Shown: positions 53,725 to 61,664 of the stretch, in pieces
Layout: every line of letters starts with the position of its first letter
Numbering within the stretch: position 1 is the first letter of the stretch
From: Deltaproteobacteria bacterium
Lineage (GTDB): Bacteria > Desulfobacterota > Desulfuromonadia > Geobacterales > Pseudopelobacteraceae
DNA: 64,000 nt
Reading direction: 5' to 3'
Assembly: GCA_021850095.1 (NCBI GenBank)
Contig: JAJZRX010000004.1
Coordinates: 1 to 64,000 of the forward strand
Made by a program: the position numbers and the translations under genes
The notes under the pieces: generated by a model
The model's database searches: none
Told to the model about the DNA's origin: nothing
The model's input: the letters and a program-made list of their open reading frames with translations, nothing else

Positions 53725-54063
53725 TCAGAGAGGTAGATTCAATTCGCGTTCAAAACCCAAAAACTGGATTCTGGATCTGAAAGCATCGGATATGTTGGTC
53801 AGCTGCGCTTCGATGCCGTTATGTCTCAGGTTACGGATAAATTGTGCCAGAAGCTGGCAACCGCAGGCGTCGAAATCGGTGACGTCCGCCAGGTCGATTT
53901 CCGGGACGCCGCCCGAAGAACCGGCCTGACATTCACCACAGGCATCGGAACCGGCCAGACGTTCGAAATACTGCACCAGCTGTGGGAACTTTTCCGTTAT
54001 GCCGCTCATGGACCAGTCGCCGGACAGACTTATTTTTAAAACTTCCTGTGTTTCGGAAATCAT
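53725..54063 (-). CDS. STAS-domain protein with Cys at the phospho-Ser position
   Basis: 112 aa with the STAS fold (LKISLSGDWSMSGI...; PEIDLADVTDFDACGCQLLAQFIRNL). Where anti-sigma antagonists have D-S-S-G, this has D-A-C-G, so it cannot be phosphorylated on Ser. It also has SDACGEC in the preceding loop, giving four Cys that might bind a metal or form disulfides. ATG 54063 follows AAGGAG. It is next to cheA and the second STAS gene, so it may act in signalling to or from the array. Confidence 0.75.
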   Translation of the reverse strand: MISETQEVLKISLSGDWSMSGITEKFPQLVQYFERLAGSDACGECQAGSSGGVPEIDLADVTDFDACGCQLLAQFIRNLRHNGIEAQLTNISDAFRSRIQFLGFERELNLPL

Positions 54064-54089
54064 GGCATCTCCTTGCGCCGTGATGGGAA

Positions 54090-54401
54090 TCATGCGAAAA
54101 ACCGTTTGACGACAGACGCATCCTGATGAATGACCACCGGATGGAAGCGGTGCTTTTCAAGATGCCGGAGCCAAAGGGCCAGAACACAGTAACCGCTCTC
54201 ATCAATGGTGGTGACGCCATTCAGATCAATTTCGGTGACAATCCGCCCTTCGGGGTTGACGGCGACATAATGCAGGGCCCGATCGGAAATCCGCAGCGAT
54301 TGCAATGCAATCATCTGCAGGTGAGCAGCCACGGTGCCGACAGTCCAGTCCCCATCCACCCGAACAGAATACGTGCCGTTGTCATTCCAGTTGCAATCCA
54401 T
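54090..54401 (-). CDS. STAS-domain protein, phospho-Ser type
   Basis: 103 aa, STAS-like: YSVRVDGDWTVGTVAAHL and EIDLNGVTTIDESGYCVLALWLRHL. The D-E-S-G segment keeps the Ser phosphorylated in SpoIIAA-type antagonists. It is the first gene of the chemosensory operon, 26 bp before its Cys-type partner, 43 bp after the predicted sigma-54 -12 element. GGAGGACATC precedes the ATG. Confidence 0.75.
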   Translation of the reverse strand: MDCNWNDNGTYSVRVDGDWTVGTVAAHLQMIALQSLRISDRALHYVAVNPEGRIVTEIDLNGVTTIDESGYCVLALWLRHLEKHRFHPVVIHQDASVVKRFFA

Positions 54402-54443
54402 GATGTCCTCCGCTTTACACCATTTTGATTTGCGGCTTATGGA

Positions 54444-54458
54444 GCAGAGTACATGCCA
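54444..54458 (-). promoter_or_regulatory. candidate sigma-54 promoter of the chemosensory operon
   Basis: On the minus strand TGGCATGTACTCTGC (54458-54444) matches TGGCAC-N5-TTGC at 8 of 10 defined positions, with GG and GC exactly 10 bp apart. The predicted start near 54432 leaves a 30-nt leader with a ribosome site. Confidence 0.65.
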
Positions 54459-54594
54459 AAACAGACAGTTGTTTTTATTTCATTATTACAGATAGTTACA
54501 TCCAGGCCTGCAGTGGAGGGGGTGCGACGGGAGGTGACATGCCAGCAGCACGCTTAAAGTCAACTAGTTGGTATAATTTGTTTTTTCAGAGGCG

Positions 54595-54622
54595 GACAAA
54601 AGTTGCAGCTGCAACTTTTGTC
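54595..54622. promoter_or_regulatory. 28-bp perfect palindrome, likely activator (UAS) site
   Basis: The arms GACAAAAGTTGCAG and CTGCAACTTTTGTC join without a spacer. It lies about 160 bp upstream of the candidate sigma-54 start and 29 bp downstream of the NtrC-type regulator gene, fitting an enhancer for that regulator. The core TTGCAGCTGCAA is a Fis-type HTH target form. Confidence 0.7.
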
Positions 54623-54650
54623 GCAGGTCTATGGCGGGCTTATTTTGATT

Positions 54651-56060
54651 TTAGTGTTCTGAACGGGACAGCCGCTTGTTGAGGGCCTGGCGGCTGATGC
54701 CCAGATAGGCGGCCGCCAGACGCTGATTGTTACCGGACAGGCGCAGCGCTTCGGCAATCAGCAGATCTTCGCTTTCCTTCAACGTTGGAAATTTTCCGCG
54801 CAACGGGCAGACCGGGCAACGTTCCGTAACATCAATGGCAACGGCCGAAACCGCCAACTTGCCGCCGATCTCCTCGGCAAATGATTCCAGCGCGAGAATC
54901 CGTCCGGAGTTGCGGGCCACGGCGTCGTGGATCATCGCCTCCAGTTCACGGATGTTACCGGGAAAGAGGTAGGCCGCCAGATAGCGGCCCAGTTCAGGCG
55001 GCGCGACCGGCCGGGGCTTGCCCAGACTGGCGGCGGCTTTTTCAATAAAATGATCCACCAGCAGCGGTATATCCTCGCGCCGTTCCCGAAGCGGCGGCAA
55101 CGCCACCTGATGGGCGCAGAGCCGGTAATACAGATCGGCCCGGAAACTGCCGTTCTCCATACGTTCCTTGAGATCGGCATGGGTGGCAGCCACAATCCGG
55201 GCATCGCTTTTGGAAGCCGTATCGCTCCCCAGCGGCAGATATTCACCCTCCTGCAGCAGCCGCAGCAGCTTGACCTGCGATGAAAGCGACAGATCGCCGA
55301 TTTCATCCAGAAAGAGCGTGCCGCCGGCCGCCTGGCGGATCAAACCTTCGCGAGCCCGCTCGGCGCCGGTAAAAGCACCCCGCTGATGCCCGAAAAGCGT
55401 GTCGCTGAAGATCGTATCATCCAACCCGGCCAGATTGACCGCCACAAACCGGCCGCTGCGGCCGCTCAACTCATGCACGGAACGGGCGACCAGCTCCTTG
55501 CCGGTGCCGGTTTCGCCGGTTATCAGCATCGGCTGGCGGGAAGGCGCCACCGATTCGAGATACAGGAAAATGTTACGCATGCGCTGCGAAACGGTAACGA
55601 TTCCACTGAAGGCGGACTCATTCCCAAGCTTCCCCTCGGCGAGAGAACGCTGCAGCTGATCCAGCTGACGGCGCGTACAGGCCAGTTCATAACTGTTGCG
55701 CACCGTTGCGGCCAGGCGCTCCCGCTCCACCGGTTTGACCAGATAATCGTCGGCGCCGGCCTGGATGCAAGCCACCGCCGTTTCCAGATCATTGACCGCC
55801 GTCAGCATGACGACCGCAATATCCGGATGAGTCGCTTTGATCTGCTTCAGCAGTTCTCCGCCGGTAAGGTACGGCATGGTCATATCCAGCAGCACCAGCG
55901 CCACCGGCTGTTCCGCCAGCATCCCCATCACCAGGCGGCTGTCGGACTGGGTCAGTACATTGCTGAATCCGGCCCGACGCAGGATCAGCCGGCTGCTGAA
56001 CAGTAATTCCTCCTCATCGTCCACCAGCAGGATGGCCGGAGTGATAGTTTTGGAATTCAT
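54651..56060 (-). CDS. NtrC-family sigma-54-dependent response regulator
   Basis: 469 aa: receiver (LLVDDEEELL; phospho-Asp in ALVLLDMTMPYLTGG), AAA+ domain with Walker A GETGTGKELVA, the sigma-54 contact loop GAFTGAE and Walker B GGTLFLDEIGD, and a C-terminal Fis-type HTH (LSGNNQRLAAAYLGISRQALNKRL). It should activate sigma-54 promoters when phosphorylated. It overlaps its kinase gene by 4 bp and lies directly upstream of the palindrome and the chemosensory operon, its likely target. Confidence 0.93.
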   Translation of the reverse strand: MNSKTITPAILLVDDEEELLFSSRLILRRAGFSNVLTQSDSRLVMGMLAEQPVALVLLDMTMPYLTGGELLKQIKATHPDIAVVMLTAVNDLETAVACIQAGADDYLVKPVERERLAATVRNSYELACTRRQLDQLQRSLAEGKLGNESAFSGIVTVSQRMRNIFLYLESVAPSRQPMLITGETGTGKELVARSVHELSGRSGRFVAVNLAGLDDTIFSDTLFGHQRGAFTGAERAREGLIRQAAGGTLFLDEIGDLSLSSQVKLLRLLQEGEYLPLGSDTASKSDARIVAATHADLKERMENGSFRADLYYRLCAHQVALPPLRERREDIPLLVDHFIEKAAASLGKPRPVAPPELGRYLAAYLFPGNIRELEAMIHDAVARNSGRILALESFAEEIGGKLAVSAVAIDVTERCPVCPLRGKFPTLKESEDLLIAEALRLSGNNQRLAAAYLGISRQALNKRLSRSEH

Positions 56061-57307
56061 GCGCCGCCTCCCTGTTTCAGAGCCGTCTTCAGCCTGACGA
56101 CAGCCCGCGTCCCCCGCCCCGCTTCGCTTTCAAAAGTCAATGTCCCGCCATGCTCCTGAATGATGCTGTCACTGATCGACAACCCCAGGCCGGTGCCGCC
56201 GTCCTCGTGACGGGTCGAAAAAAAGGGCTCCTTCAAGCGGTTCAGCGTTTCAGACGACATGCCGCACCCTTGATCTGCCACGCTGATGACAACTTCGTTA
56301 CGCTGAGCATCAAAACCAGTGCTGACACAAATGGCCTGCTGCCGGCTCGAAATTGCCTGCAGTGCATTGGTCAGCAGGTTGATCAGCACCTGTTCGATCT
56401 GCTGCGAAACCCCGGCCACCAACGGCAGTTCATCGGCCAGGTCCATGCTGAAAGCGTCCGTAGACCGGCGGATGTGATGATCCAAAAGCGCCACAGCGTT
56501 TGCAACCGCCCGGTTGACACAAAAACCGGACTCACCGGCAGCGGATACCGGCCGAGCGTATTGCTTCAGCTGACTGACAATCGTACTGATCCGGCGTGAG
56601 CCGTCCGACAAACCGTTCAGCAACCGGGCGGTGGTGGCCGGTATTTCAGCAAAGGGCAGTCCGCCCAGCGTAAAACCGGGATGTTTCCCGGCATATTCGG
56701 CCAGCACCGGCAGGGCCTCGTTCCAGATTTCGGTCAGAAGATCGCTGTTGAAGGCAATGTAGTTGTTGGGGTTGTTGATCTCGTGGGCGACTCCCGAAGC
56801 CAGCCGGCCGATGGAGGCCATCTTGTGGGCCTGGATCAGGCGGCTTTGGGAAGCCTGCACCTGACGGGTCCGCTCCTCGACCAGTTTTTCCAGATTCTGC
56901 TGGTAAGCACGGTTTTCCAGTAGCAGGCGGGCCCGGTCAAGCACCCGCTCCAGGGTGATTTTCAGCTCTTCAAAGTTCATGATCGGCTTGCTGACATAAT
57001 CCCAGGCACCCAGATTGAGGGCCCGGACCGCCTCATCCAGCGCACCCAATCCGGATACGACAACAATCGGCGTAAAGGGCGCTTCAGCCCGAACGGCCTC
57101 CAGCAGACCGAAACCGTCCAGCACCGGCATGCGCAGATCGGTCAGAACAACGTCCGGCATTTCCCGCCGAAACACTTCCAGCCCTTCCCGGCCGTTTTCC
57201 GCCGCAAGCACCCGATAGCCCACATCTTCCAGATAGGCGGCCATCGAATCACGGACGTAATATTCGTCATCAATGACCAGGACCGTTTGGGGAGCCGTAT
57301 GATCCAT
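56057..57307 (-). CDS. histidine kinase with N-terminal receiver domain
   Basis: 416 aa: REC (VLVIDDEYYVRDS; phospho-Asp in VVLTDLRMPVLDG; Lys in VSKPI), a coiled coil (ENRAYQQNLEKLVEERTRQVQ), HisKA (GVAHEINNPNN) and HATPase (LLTNALQAI, VADQGCGMSSE, GTGLGLSISDSII). No membrane segment, so its input is through the receiver or a protein partner. It forms a coupled pair with the NtrC-type regulator (ATG-TGA overlap). Confidence 0.9.
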   Translation of the reverse strand: MDHTAPQTVLVIDDEYYVRDSMAAYLEDVGYRVLAAENGREGLEVFRREMPDVVLTDLRMPVLDGFGLLEAVRAEAPFTPIVVVSGLGALDEAVRALNLGAWDYVSKPIMNFEELKITLERVLDRARLLLENRAYQQNLEKLVEERTRQVQASQSRLIQAHKMASIGRLASGVAHEINNPNNYIAFNSDLLTEIWNEALPVLAEYAGKHPGFTLGGLPFAEIPATTARLLNGLSDGSRRISTIVSQLKQYARPVSAAGESGFCVNRAVANAVALLDHHIRRSTDAFSMDLADELPLVAGVSQQIEQVLINLLTNALQAISSRQQAICVSTGFDAQRNEVVISVADQGCGMSSETLNRLKEPFFSTRHEDGGTGLGLSISDSIIQEHGGTLTFESEAGRGTRAVVRLKTALKQGGGA

Positions 57308-57369
57308 TACAACGCCTCGCTAGCAGTTAGTAAAAGGTTGCCCGAAATCCGAACCCATGCCCGACAAAT

Positions 57370-57702
57370 TTAATGGAAAATCTCTTCAAGGTCGCTCATA
57401 TCCCACAGAGTGTCACGCCAGTTACTGATTGTGCCTCTGTCCTGGCATTTCGGACATATCCAGAAAATGTCATCAGATTCCGGGTCAATCCAGCAGGCTA
57501 TGCTTTCCTTGCATGGTTTTCTGTTCGGTTTCCTACGACACAGAACCTGATATCCCAACGGATTATCTACGTCAGGATGTGAAGCCAACATTACAATGGC
57601 GGCAAAATATTCTGCAAGTTTCCGTGCTTGGAGTGGCTCGACAATCATCTCGCCGTTGTCGTCAAGGAAATGGGTTATGTCCGTTACCCAGGTATCTGCC
57701 AT
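57370..57702 (-). CDS. conserved hypothetical protein with zinc-binding Cys
   Basis: 110 aa: MADTWVTDITHFLDDNGEM at the start, then Cys pairs in VLCRRKPNRKPC and FWICPKCQDRG that suggest a zinc ribbon. Similar small proteins are widespread in Geobacter-like genomes, without known function. Its ATG overlaps the stop of a 26-codon frame by one base, so translation may be coupled. Confidence 0.6.
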   Translation of the reverse strand: MADTWVTDITHFLDDNGEMIVEPLQARKLAEYFAAIVMLASHPDVDNPLGYQVLCRRKPNRKPCKESIACWIDPESDDIFWICPKCQDRGTISNWRDTLWDMSDLEEIFH

Positions 57703-57782
57703 TACATCCTTCCCGCTGCCAGAAACTCGGCAACCTTCTTCTTTGGAATTTTACCCAATTCCCGAATGGAACGGCCATGCAT
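57702..57782 (-). CDS. 26-codon frame coupled to the next gene
   Basis: A short frame, MHGRSIRELGKIPKKKVAEF... (26 aa, ends GRM), stops on TAATG shared with the next gene. GGCAGGTCA precedes the ATG. It may be a leader peptide or the tail of a lost gene, since the frame stays open upstream of the ATG (QPTEKNNAQQGLQPARKPGRS). A CCTGCC/GGCAGG hairpin lies just upstream (about 57787-57807). Confidence 0.35.
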   Translation of the reverse strand: MHGRSIRELGKIPKKKVAEFLAAGRM

Positions 57783-57857
57783 TGACCTGCCAGGTTTTCG
57801 GGCAGGTTGTAAGCCTTGTTGGGCATTGTTTTTTTCTGTGGGCTGAATGAAAAGGAT

Positions 57858-58211
57858 TTAACCGGCATTTATTCTTTTTGCACGTTTGGTTTGATGCGGT
57901 GTTTGTCCCTCTGCTTTTCTTGATGCCATTTCACGGACTAATCGTAACTCCAGTCGGCATCCAAGAGCGTGAGCGTATTTTTCCAGCGTCGCTATTGATG
58001 GGGAATGTTTCCCTCGCCCGGATTCAAGGCGGGCTATTGCAGATTGAGTAGTGCCGATGCGCTCCGCCACTTCAGCTTGTGTGACACCGGCGGCGGCACG
58101 AGCCTTGAGAAATTCGTCGAGAAATCTGAATTCTTCGTCCAGTCGATCATATTCAGTTTTTACGTCTGCCCTTTCAAGGGCGCGGGCTTTAAGTTCTTTG
58201 TGAGTGAGCAT
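57858..58211 (-). CDS. higA: HigA-type antitoxin (XRE family)
   Basis: 117 aa with an XRE HTH (GVTQAEVAERIGTTQSAIARLESGRG, about residues 42-67). It follows the toxin gene with a 23-bp overlap, the reversed toxin-first order of HigBA systems. It should bind the toxin and repress the operon. The C-terminus is basic and extended. Confidence 0.85.
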   Translation of the reverse strand: MLTHKELKARALERADVKTEYDRLDEEFRFLDEFLKARAAAGVTQAEVAERIGTTQSAIARLESGRGKHSPSIATLEKYAHALGCRLELRLVREMASRKAEGQTPHQTKRAKRINAG

Positions 58212-58530
58212 TTTTGTACTCCTTCATTCTCCGTTGTGCGGTTGCAAGTTCTCTTGGCGGGGTTTTGTCTGTCTTTTTTACAAATTGATGCAACATTACA
58301 ATCTTTCGGCCAACCATGGTACAGTAGAAAACGCGTGCGATTCCTTCTGCTGATTTCAGCCTCAACTCGAAAAGACCGTCTCCCATCGCCCTTGTGTGCG
58401 GCATACCCAAATCCGGGCCATATTCCTCCATTCTGTCGGTATACCGAAGATAGCGGCCAAGAAATCCGGCGGGCATCGCCAGGATTTCCTCTTGAACTGA
58501 ATCGCTGTAGTAGGTGATTGTCCAATGCAT
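58189..58530 (-). CDS. higB: HigB-type toxin (phage Gp49-like, RelE superfamily)
   Basis: 113 aa: ITYYSDSVQEEILAMP, LGMPHTRAMGDGLFELRLKSAEGIARVFYCTMVGRKIVMLHQFVKKTDKTPPRELATAQRRMKEY. This is the Gp49/HigB signature, with the KKT-x-KTP segment. It should cut mRNA in translating ribosomes. The ATG lacks a clear ribosome site. It comes first in the pair. Confidence 0.87.
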   Translation of the reverse strand: MHWTITYYSDSVQEEILAMPAGFLGRYLRYTDRMEEYGPDLGMPHTRAMGDGLFELRLKSAEGIARVFYCTMVGRKIVMLHQFVKKTDKTPPRELATAQRRMKEYKNAHSQRT

Positions 58531-58557
58531 GATTTTAATATAGCGTATTTGCTATTT

Positions 58558-58954
58558 TCAGTCTATCTGATTTTGTAATTTCACGGTGCCACTGCGCTTT
58601 CGCTCGCTGATTGATGTGTCAATGGCGCGTTTGCCAAGGAGAACTGAAATTTCGTGCAGCACATCTGGATGGGACAGTTCGTTCCATGTTTTGAATACAA
58701 AATGGTCGATTGAGAAGCCGACTTCTCTTCGATGAAATATCCAAAATCCGCGCCGTGCCGCCAACGACAACACTGTCGCCTGGAGGCGCAATGCATATGA
58801 CTTTGCTTGAACAAATGCCTCTTTCATGCGCGATTTATGCTTTACCTTCATACTCCTCCCCCGCATCATGCACCATCGCCGCATCAGACCCTGCACTTGG
58901 CAGAGCTTTGATCGCCTCGGGAAAACGATCAAGGATACGCAGTAGATTATCCAT
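58558..58954 (-). pseudogene. split hypothetical gene
   Basis: Two frames read as one protein: 58954-58835 (MDNLLRILDRFPEAIKALPS..., 39 aa, stop TAA) and 58827-58558 (MKEAFVQAKSYALRLQATVL..., 89 aa). The break near 58840 looks like a frameshift. They could still be two small genes. Family unknown. It lies upstream of higBA on the minus strand. Confidence 0.5.
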
Positions 58955-59001
58955 GGCCCGAGATTCCCCTGGCGGGGCAATCCGATGTGCGGGCTAAAAA
59001 A

Positions 59002-59035
59002 GAATCCGATAACCGCGTCAGCAGTTACCGGATTC
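59002..59035 (-). terminator. terminator of the PpiC gene
   Basis: GAATCCG (59002-59008) pairs with CGGATTC (59029-59035), with further imperfect pairs inside, and on the minus strand six T residues follow. It lies about 53 bp after the foldase stop. Confidence 0.8.
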
Positions 59036-59087
59036 AATAGTCTATGGCGTGGCAGTTCAGATACGAACCGTGTCAGCTCTTCAAACT

Positions 59088-60095
59088 CTACTTGAGCAGA
59101 ACTTCAATCTTGGCTGTTTTCCTGGCTTCGGTGACATAATCGCCAACGGCGGTATTGATTTTCTGGCCCTTGAGATACTCCTCGATCCTGGGTTGCGCCT
59201 CTTTGAAGGTCACCGTTTCAGCGGCTTTCTTATCGGTCAGCTTGATGATGTGGTAACCGAACTGGGTTTCAACGACATCGCTGATCTCACCCGGTTTGAG
59301 CGCGAAGGCGGCCTGCTCAAAGGGCGGCACCATCTGGCCTTTGCCGAAAAAGCCCAGATCGCCCCCCTGCTGACTGCTGGGACAGGAGGAGTTGCCCTTG
59401 GCCAGTTCCTCGAAACGTGCGCCGCCGGCCAGCTCCTTGCGGAGTTTTTCGGCTTTTTCGCGGGCTTTTTTCTTGTCTTCGGCGGAGGCGTTCGGCTCCG
59501 TGCCGATCAGGATATGGCTGGCCTTGACCGTTTCGCTGCGGGTGAATTTATCGGGATTCTGATCATAGAATGCGCGGGCTTCCTGCTCGGTCACCTTGAT
59601 CGTCGGCACGATGGTTGATTCCACAAATTTGGAGATCAGCAGATCCCGGCGCGTATAGTCGCGCAGAACCTTCTCATCCATGTCCAGATCCTTGATCGCC
59701 TTGGCAAAATCCTGCTCGTTGGCAAAACGGGCCTTGCCCTGGGCCAGTTTTTCATCGACCTGCTTGTCCAGATCTTTTACTTCAAGCTTGGAAGCCGCCT
59801 GATACAGCAGCTCGGCCGACAGCAGCTGCTCCAGCGCCTGCTTGTCAACCATGGCCTGCTGTTCGGCAGGCACGCTCTGGCCGCGCAGCATGACCTTTTC
59901 GGCCCGCCGCAGCTCGATGGCATCGATGGTCACTCCGTTGACTATAGCAACCGGCCCCTGAATGGCAGTGGCCTGCGCAACAGCCGGAGCTGACGCCTTA
60001 CCCGGCTCGGCGGCCTGTGAAACAGCACTGCAACCCAGCAGCGCGGCGATAACGAATCCTCTTAAAAGCCGTATGGAAGTTGTATCTTTTTGCAT
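59088..60095 (-). CDS. periplasmic PpiC/SurA-type peptidyl-prolyl isomerase
   Basis: 335 aa: signal peptide (to about residue 28, AVSQA), a SurA-like helical domain (residues 45-175), then a parvulin domain: ASHILIGTEPNAS, GGDLGFFGKGQMVPPFEQAAFAL and TQFGYHIIKL. It should help outer-membrane or secreted proteins fold. The start ATG 60095 follows AAGGAG; the longer frame lacks a ribosome site. It has its own terminator and diverges from cheY. Confidence 0.9.
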   Translation of the reverse strand: MQKDTTSIRLLRGFVIAALLGCSAVSQAAEPGKASAPAVAQATAIQGPVAIVNGVTIDAIELRRAEKVMLRGQSVPAEQQAMVDKQALEQLLSAELLYQAASKLEVKDLDKQVDEKLAQGKARFANEQDFAKAIKDLDMDEKVLRDYTRRDLLISKFVESTIVPTIKVTEQEARAFYDQNPDKFTRSETVKASHILIGTEPNASAEDKKKAREKAEKLRKELAGGARFEELAKGNSSCPSSQQGGDLGFFGKGQMVPPFEQAAFALKPGEISDVVETQFGYHIIKLTDKKAAETVTFKEAQPRIEEYLKGQKINTAVGDYVTEARKTAKIEVLLK

Positions 60096-60171
60096 CGATT
60101 CAGATCTCCTTGAGATAAAATTTTTATGACTGTAGCACAACAGGACGGCACATGAAAAGCCAAACATACTT

Positions 60172-60200
60172 TTGACTTTTGTTACGCTTTCAGTTAGATT
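60172..60200 (+). promoter_or_regulatory. promoter of cheY-cheX-like operon
   Basis: TTGACT (60172-60177), 17-bp spacer, TAGATT (60195-60200); predicted start near 60207, about 78 nt before the cheY ATG. Confidence 0.55.
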
Positions 60201-60284
60201 CGCGTTCGCATTTTGAAATAATCTGCCGCAGCGGCTTGACCTATTCAGGTGCAGCTGAACAGTCCAACAGGAGGATACTCAGAA

Positions 60285-60644
60285 ATGAAGAAGGTTCTCG
60301 TAGTTGATGACAGCCTTTCGGTGGCCCGCCAGCTTGAAAAGATAATCAGCGAATCCGGTGATTTCACCTGTGTCGGTCACGCAAAAAACGGCGCTGAAGC
60401 GATCAAGATGAATCACAGCGAAAATCCGGACATCATCTGCATGGACATGAACATGCCCGGCATGGATGGCTTGACCGCACTGCGGACCCTGTCGGTGATG
60501 GACAAGGATGTCAAGGTCGTCATGGTTACATCCTTGGGCGGCGTCGGCGACAAGTTCACCGAGGCTTTGAAACTGGGCGCGAAAAATGTCATTTCAAAAC
60601 CGTTTGAAACCGACAACGTCCTGCGGATCCTGCGCGAGCTGTGA
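60285..60644 (+). CDS. CheY-like single-domain response regulator
   Basis: 119 aa receiver: VLVVDDSLSV, phospho-Asp in DIICMDMNMPGMDG, Thr in VMVTSLG and Lys in ISKPFET. ATG 60285 follows AGGAGGA; the 12 upstream codons lack support. It is followed by a CheX-like gene, its likely phosphatase. It is outside the main chemosensory operon. Confidence 0.9.
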   Translation: MKKVLVVDDSLSVARQLEKIISESGDFTCVGHAKNGAEAIKMNHSENPDIICMDMNMPGMDGLTALRTLSVMDKDVKVVMVTSLGGVGDKFTEALKLGAKNVISKPFETDNVLRILREL

Positions 60645-60714
60645 TCCGGATTAACCTTTAAATCCTTGGAAGAATACATTTCCGGCTTACCACGAGCGAC
60701 AAGGAGTTGCAGAC

Positions 60715-61581
60715 ATGGCAGTTAAATTTTTCGGACAATTTTTAGTTGAGCAGGGCCTCGTATCCCGGGAAGCACTGATCAGTGCCATCGAACTTCAGGA
60801 TCAGAAGAATCTCAAGCTGGGCGAAATGGCCGTGGCAATGGGCTACATCACCCAGGCCGACATCGAAAAGGCCCACAATGCCCAGATGTCCAAGGACATG
60901 AGACTGGGGGATCTGCTGGTTGAAATGGGCTTTTTGACGCTGACCCAGCTGAACGATGTCATCACCCGCCAGAAAAACACCCATCTTTATATCGGCGAAG
61001 CGTTGGTGCAGATCGGCGCGCTGACCAGCGAGAACCTGCAGAAGCATCTGGCCGACTTCAAGGCCGATCAGGCCCAGTATGTATCCGATGGCATCGCACT
61101 CCCCCCGGGCGTTGCCAACAGCAAGATCTGGGAGATGACCGCCGATCTGACCTACAAGATGATCACCCGTGTGCTGGATCTGCAGTTCCGGCCCGGCAAA
61201 TGTGCCCTGACCGAAACCCTGGCCCCCAACTTCATGATGGCGGCCATGGATTTCAACGGAGACGTTGAGGCCCGCTACCTGATCTCCGTGTCGGAAGGAC
61301 TGCAGAAAACCATCGCCAAAGCCATACTGCGCGAAGAGTCCGTGGACGGCGAGCCGGCCGAGGTACTGGAAGACACCGTAATGGAATTTGTCAACGTGGT
61401 CTGCGGCAACGTGGCCGCCAAGGCTTCCCAGATGGGAGTCATCATGAACATCAACCCGCCGGTCACGATTCGCCCCCCGGCCGCCGGACTGCCGGTGCCG
61501 GAAGGGCACACCGCGCTCTGCTTTCCGATCCACATTGAAGACGGTGACAAGATGGAGCTGATCCTGCTGATCAAGAAGTGA
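60715..61581 (+). CDS. CheX-like phosphatase with two MshEN/GspE-N-like repeats
   Basis: 288 aa: residues 1-125 contain two GspE/MshE N-terminal-like repeats (FGQFLVEQGLVSREALISAIELQ; LGDLLVEMGFLTLTQLNDVI). Residues 140-288 are a CheX/CheC-type domain with the catalytic E-x2-N in VMEFVNVVCGN. Such domains dephosphorylate CheY, and MshEN repeats can bind c-di-GMP. The start follows AAGGAG. It is probably cotranscribed with the CheY-like gene. Confidence 0.8.
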   Translation: MAVKFFGQFLVEQGLVSREALISAIELQDQKNLKLGEMAVAMGYITQADIEKAHNAQMSKDMRLGDLLVEMGFLTLTQLNDVITRQKNTHLYIGEALVQIGALTSENLQKHLADFKADQAQYVSDGIALPPGVANSKIWEMTADLTYKMITRVLDLQFRPGKCALTETLAPNFMMAAMDFNGDVEARYLISVSEGLQKTIAKAILREESVDGEPAEVLEDTVMEFVNVVCGNVAAKASQMGVIMNINPPVTIRPPAAGLPVPEGHTALCFPIHIEDGDKMELILLIKK

Positions 61582-61598
61582 TTTTGAAATTTTCCGCT

Positions 61599-61634
61599 AA
61601 AAAGGCATCCTCACGCTTCGAGGATGCCTTTTTT
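61599..61634 (+). terminator. terminator of cheY-cheX-like operon
   Basis: AAAAGGCATCCTC (61600-61612) pairs with GAGGATGCCTTTT (61620-61632), followed by TT. It can also end the converging methyltransferase transcript. Confidence 0.9.
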
Positions 61635-61664
61635 ATCCGGTCTGTTTTCGAACGACAACCCGCC

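Noticed and set aside
57700-57830. integron attC-like site (GCCCAAC/GTTGGGC with a nearby hairpin)
   Set aside because: Only one core half matches; the partner end (ACCCAAT) and spacing do not fit, and there is no integrase.
57662-57868. 68-codon minus-strand frame between higA and the zinc-ribbon gene
   Set aside because: It overlaps the downstream gene, has no ribosome site, and the coupled 26-codon frame reads better.
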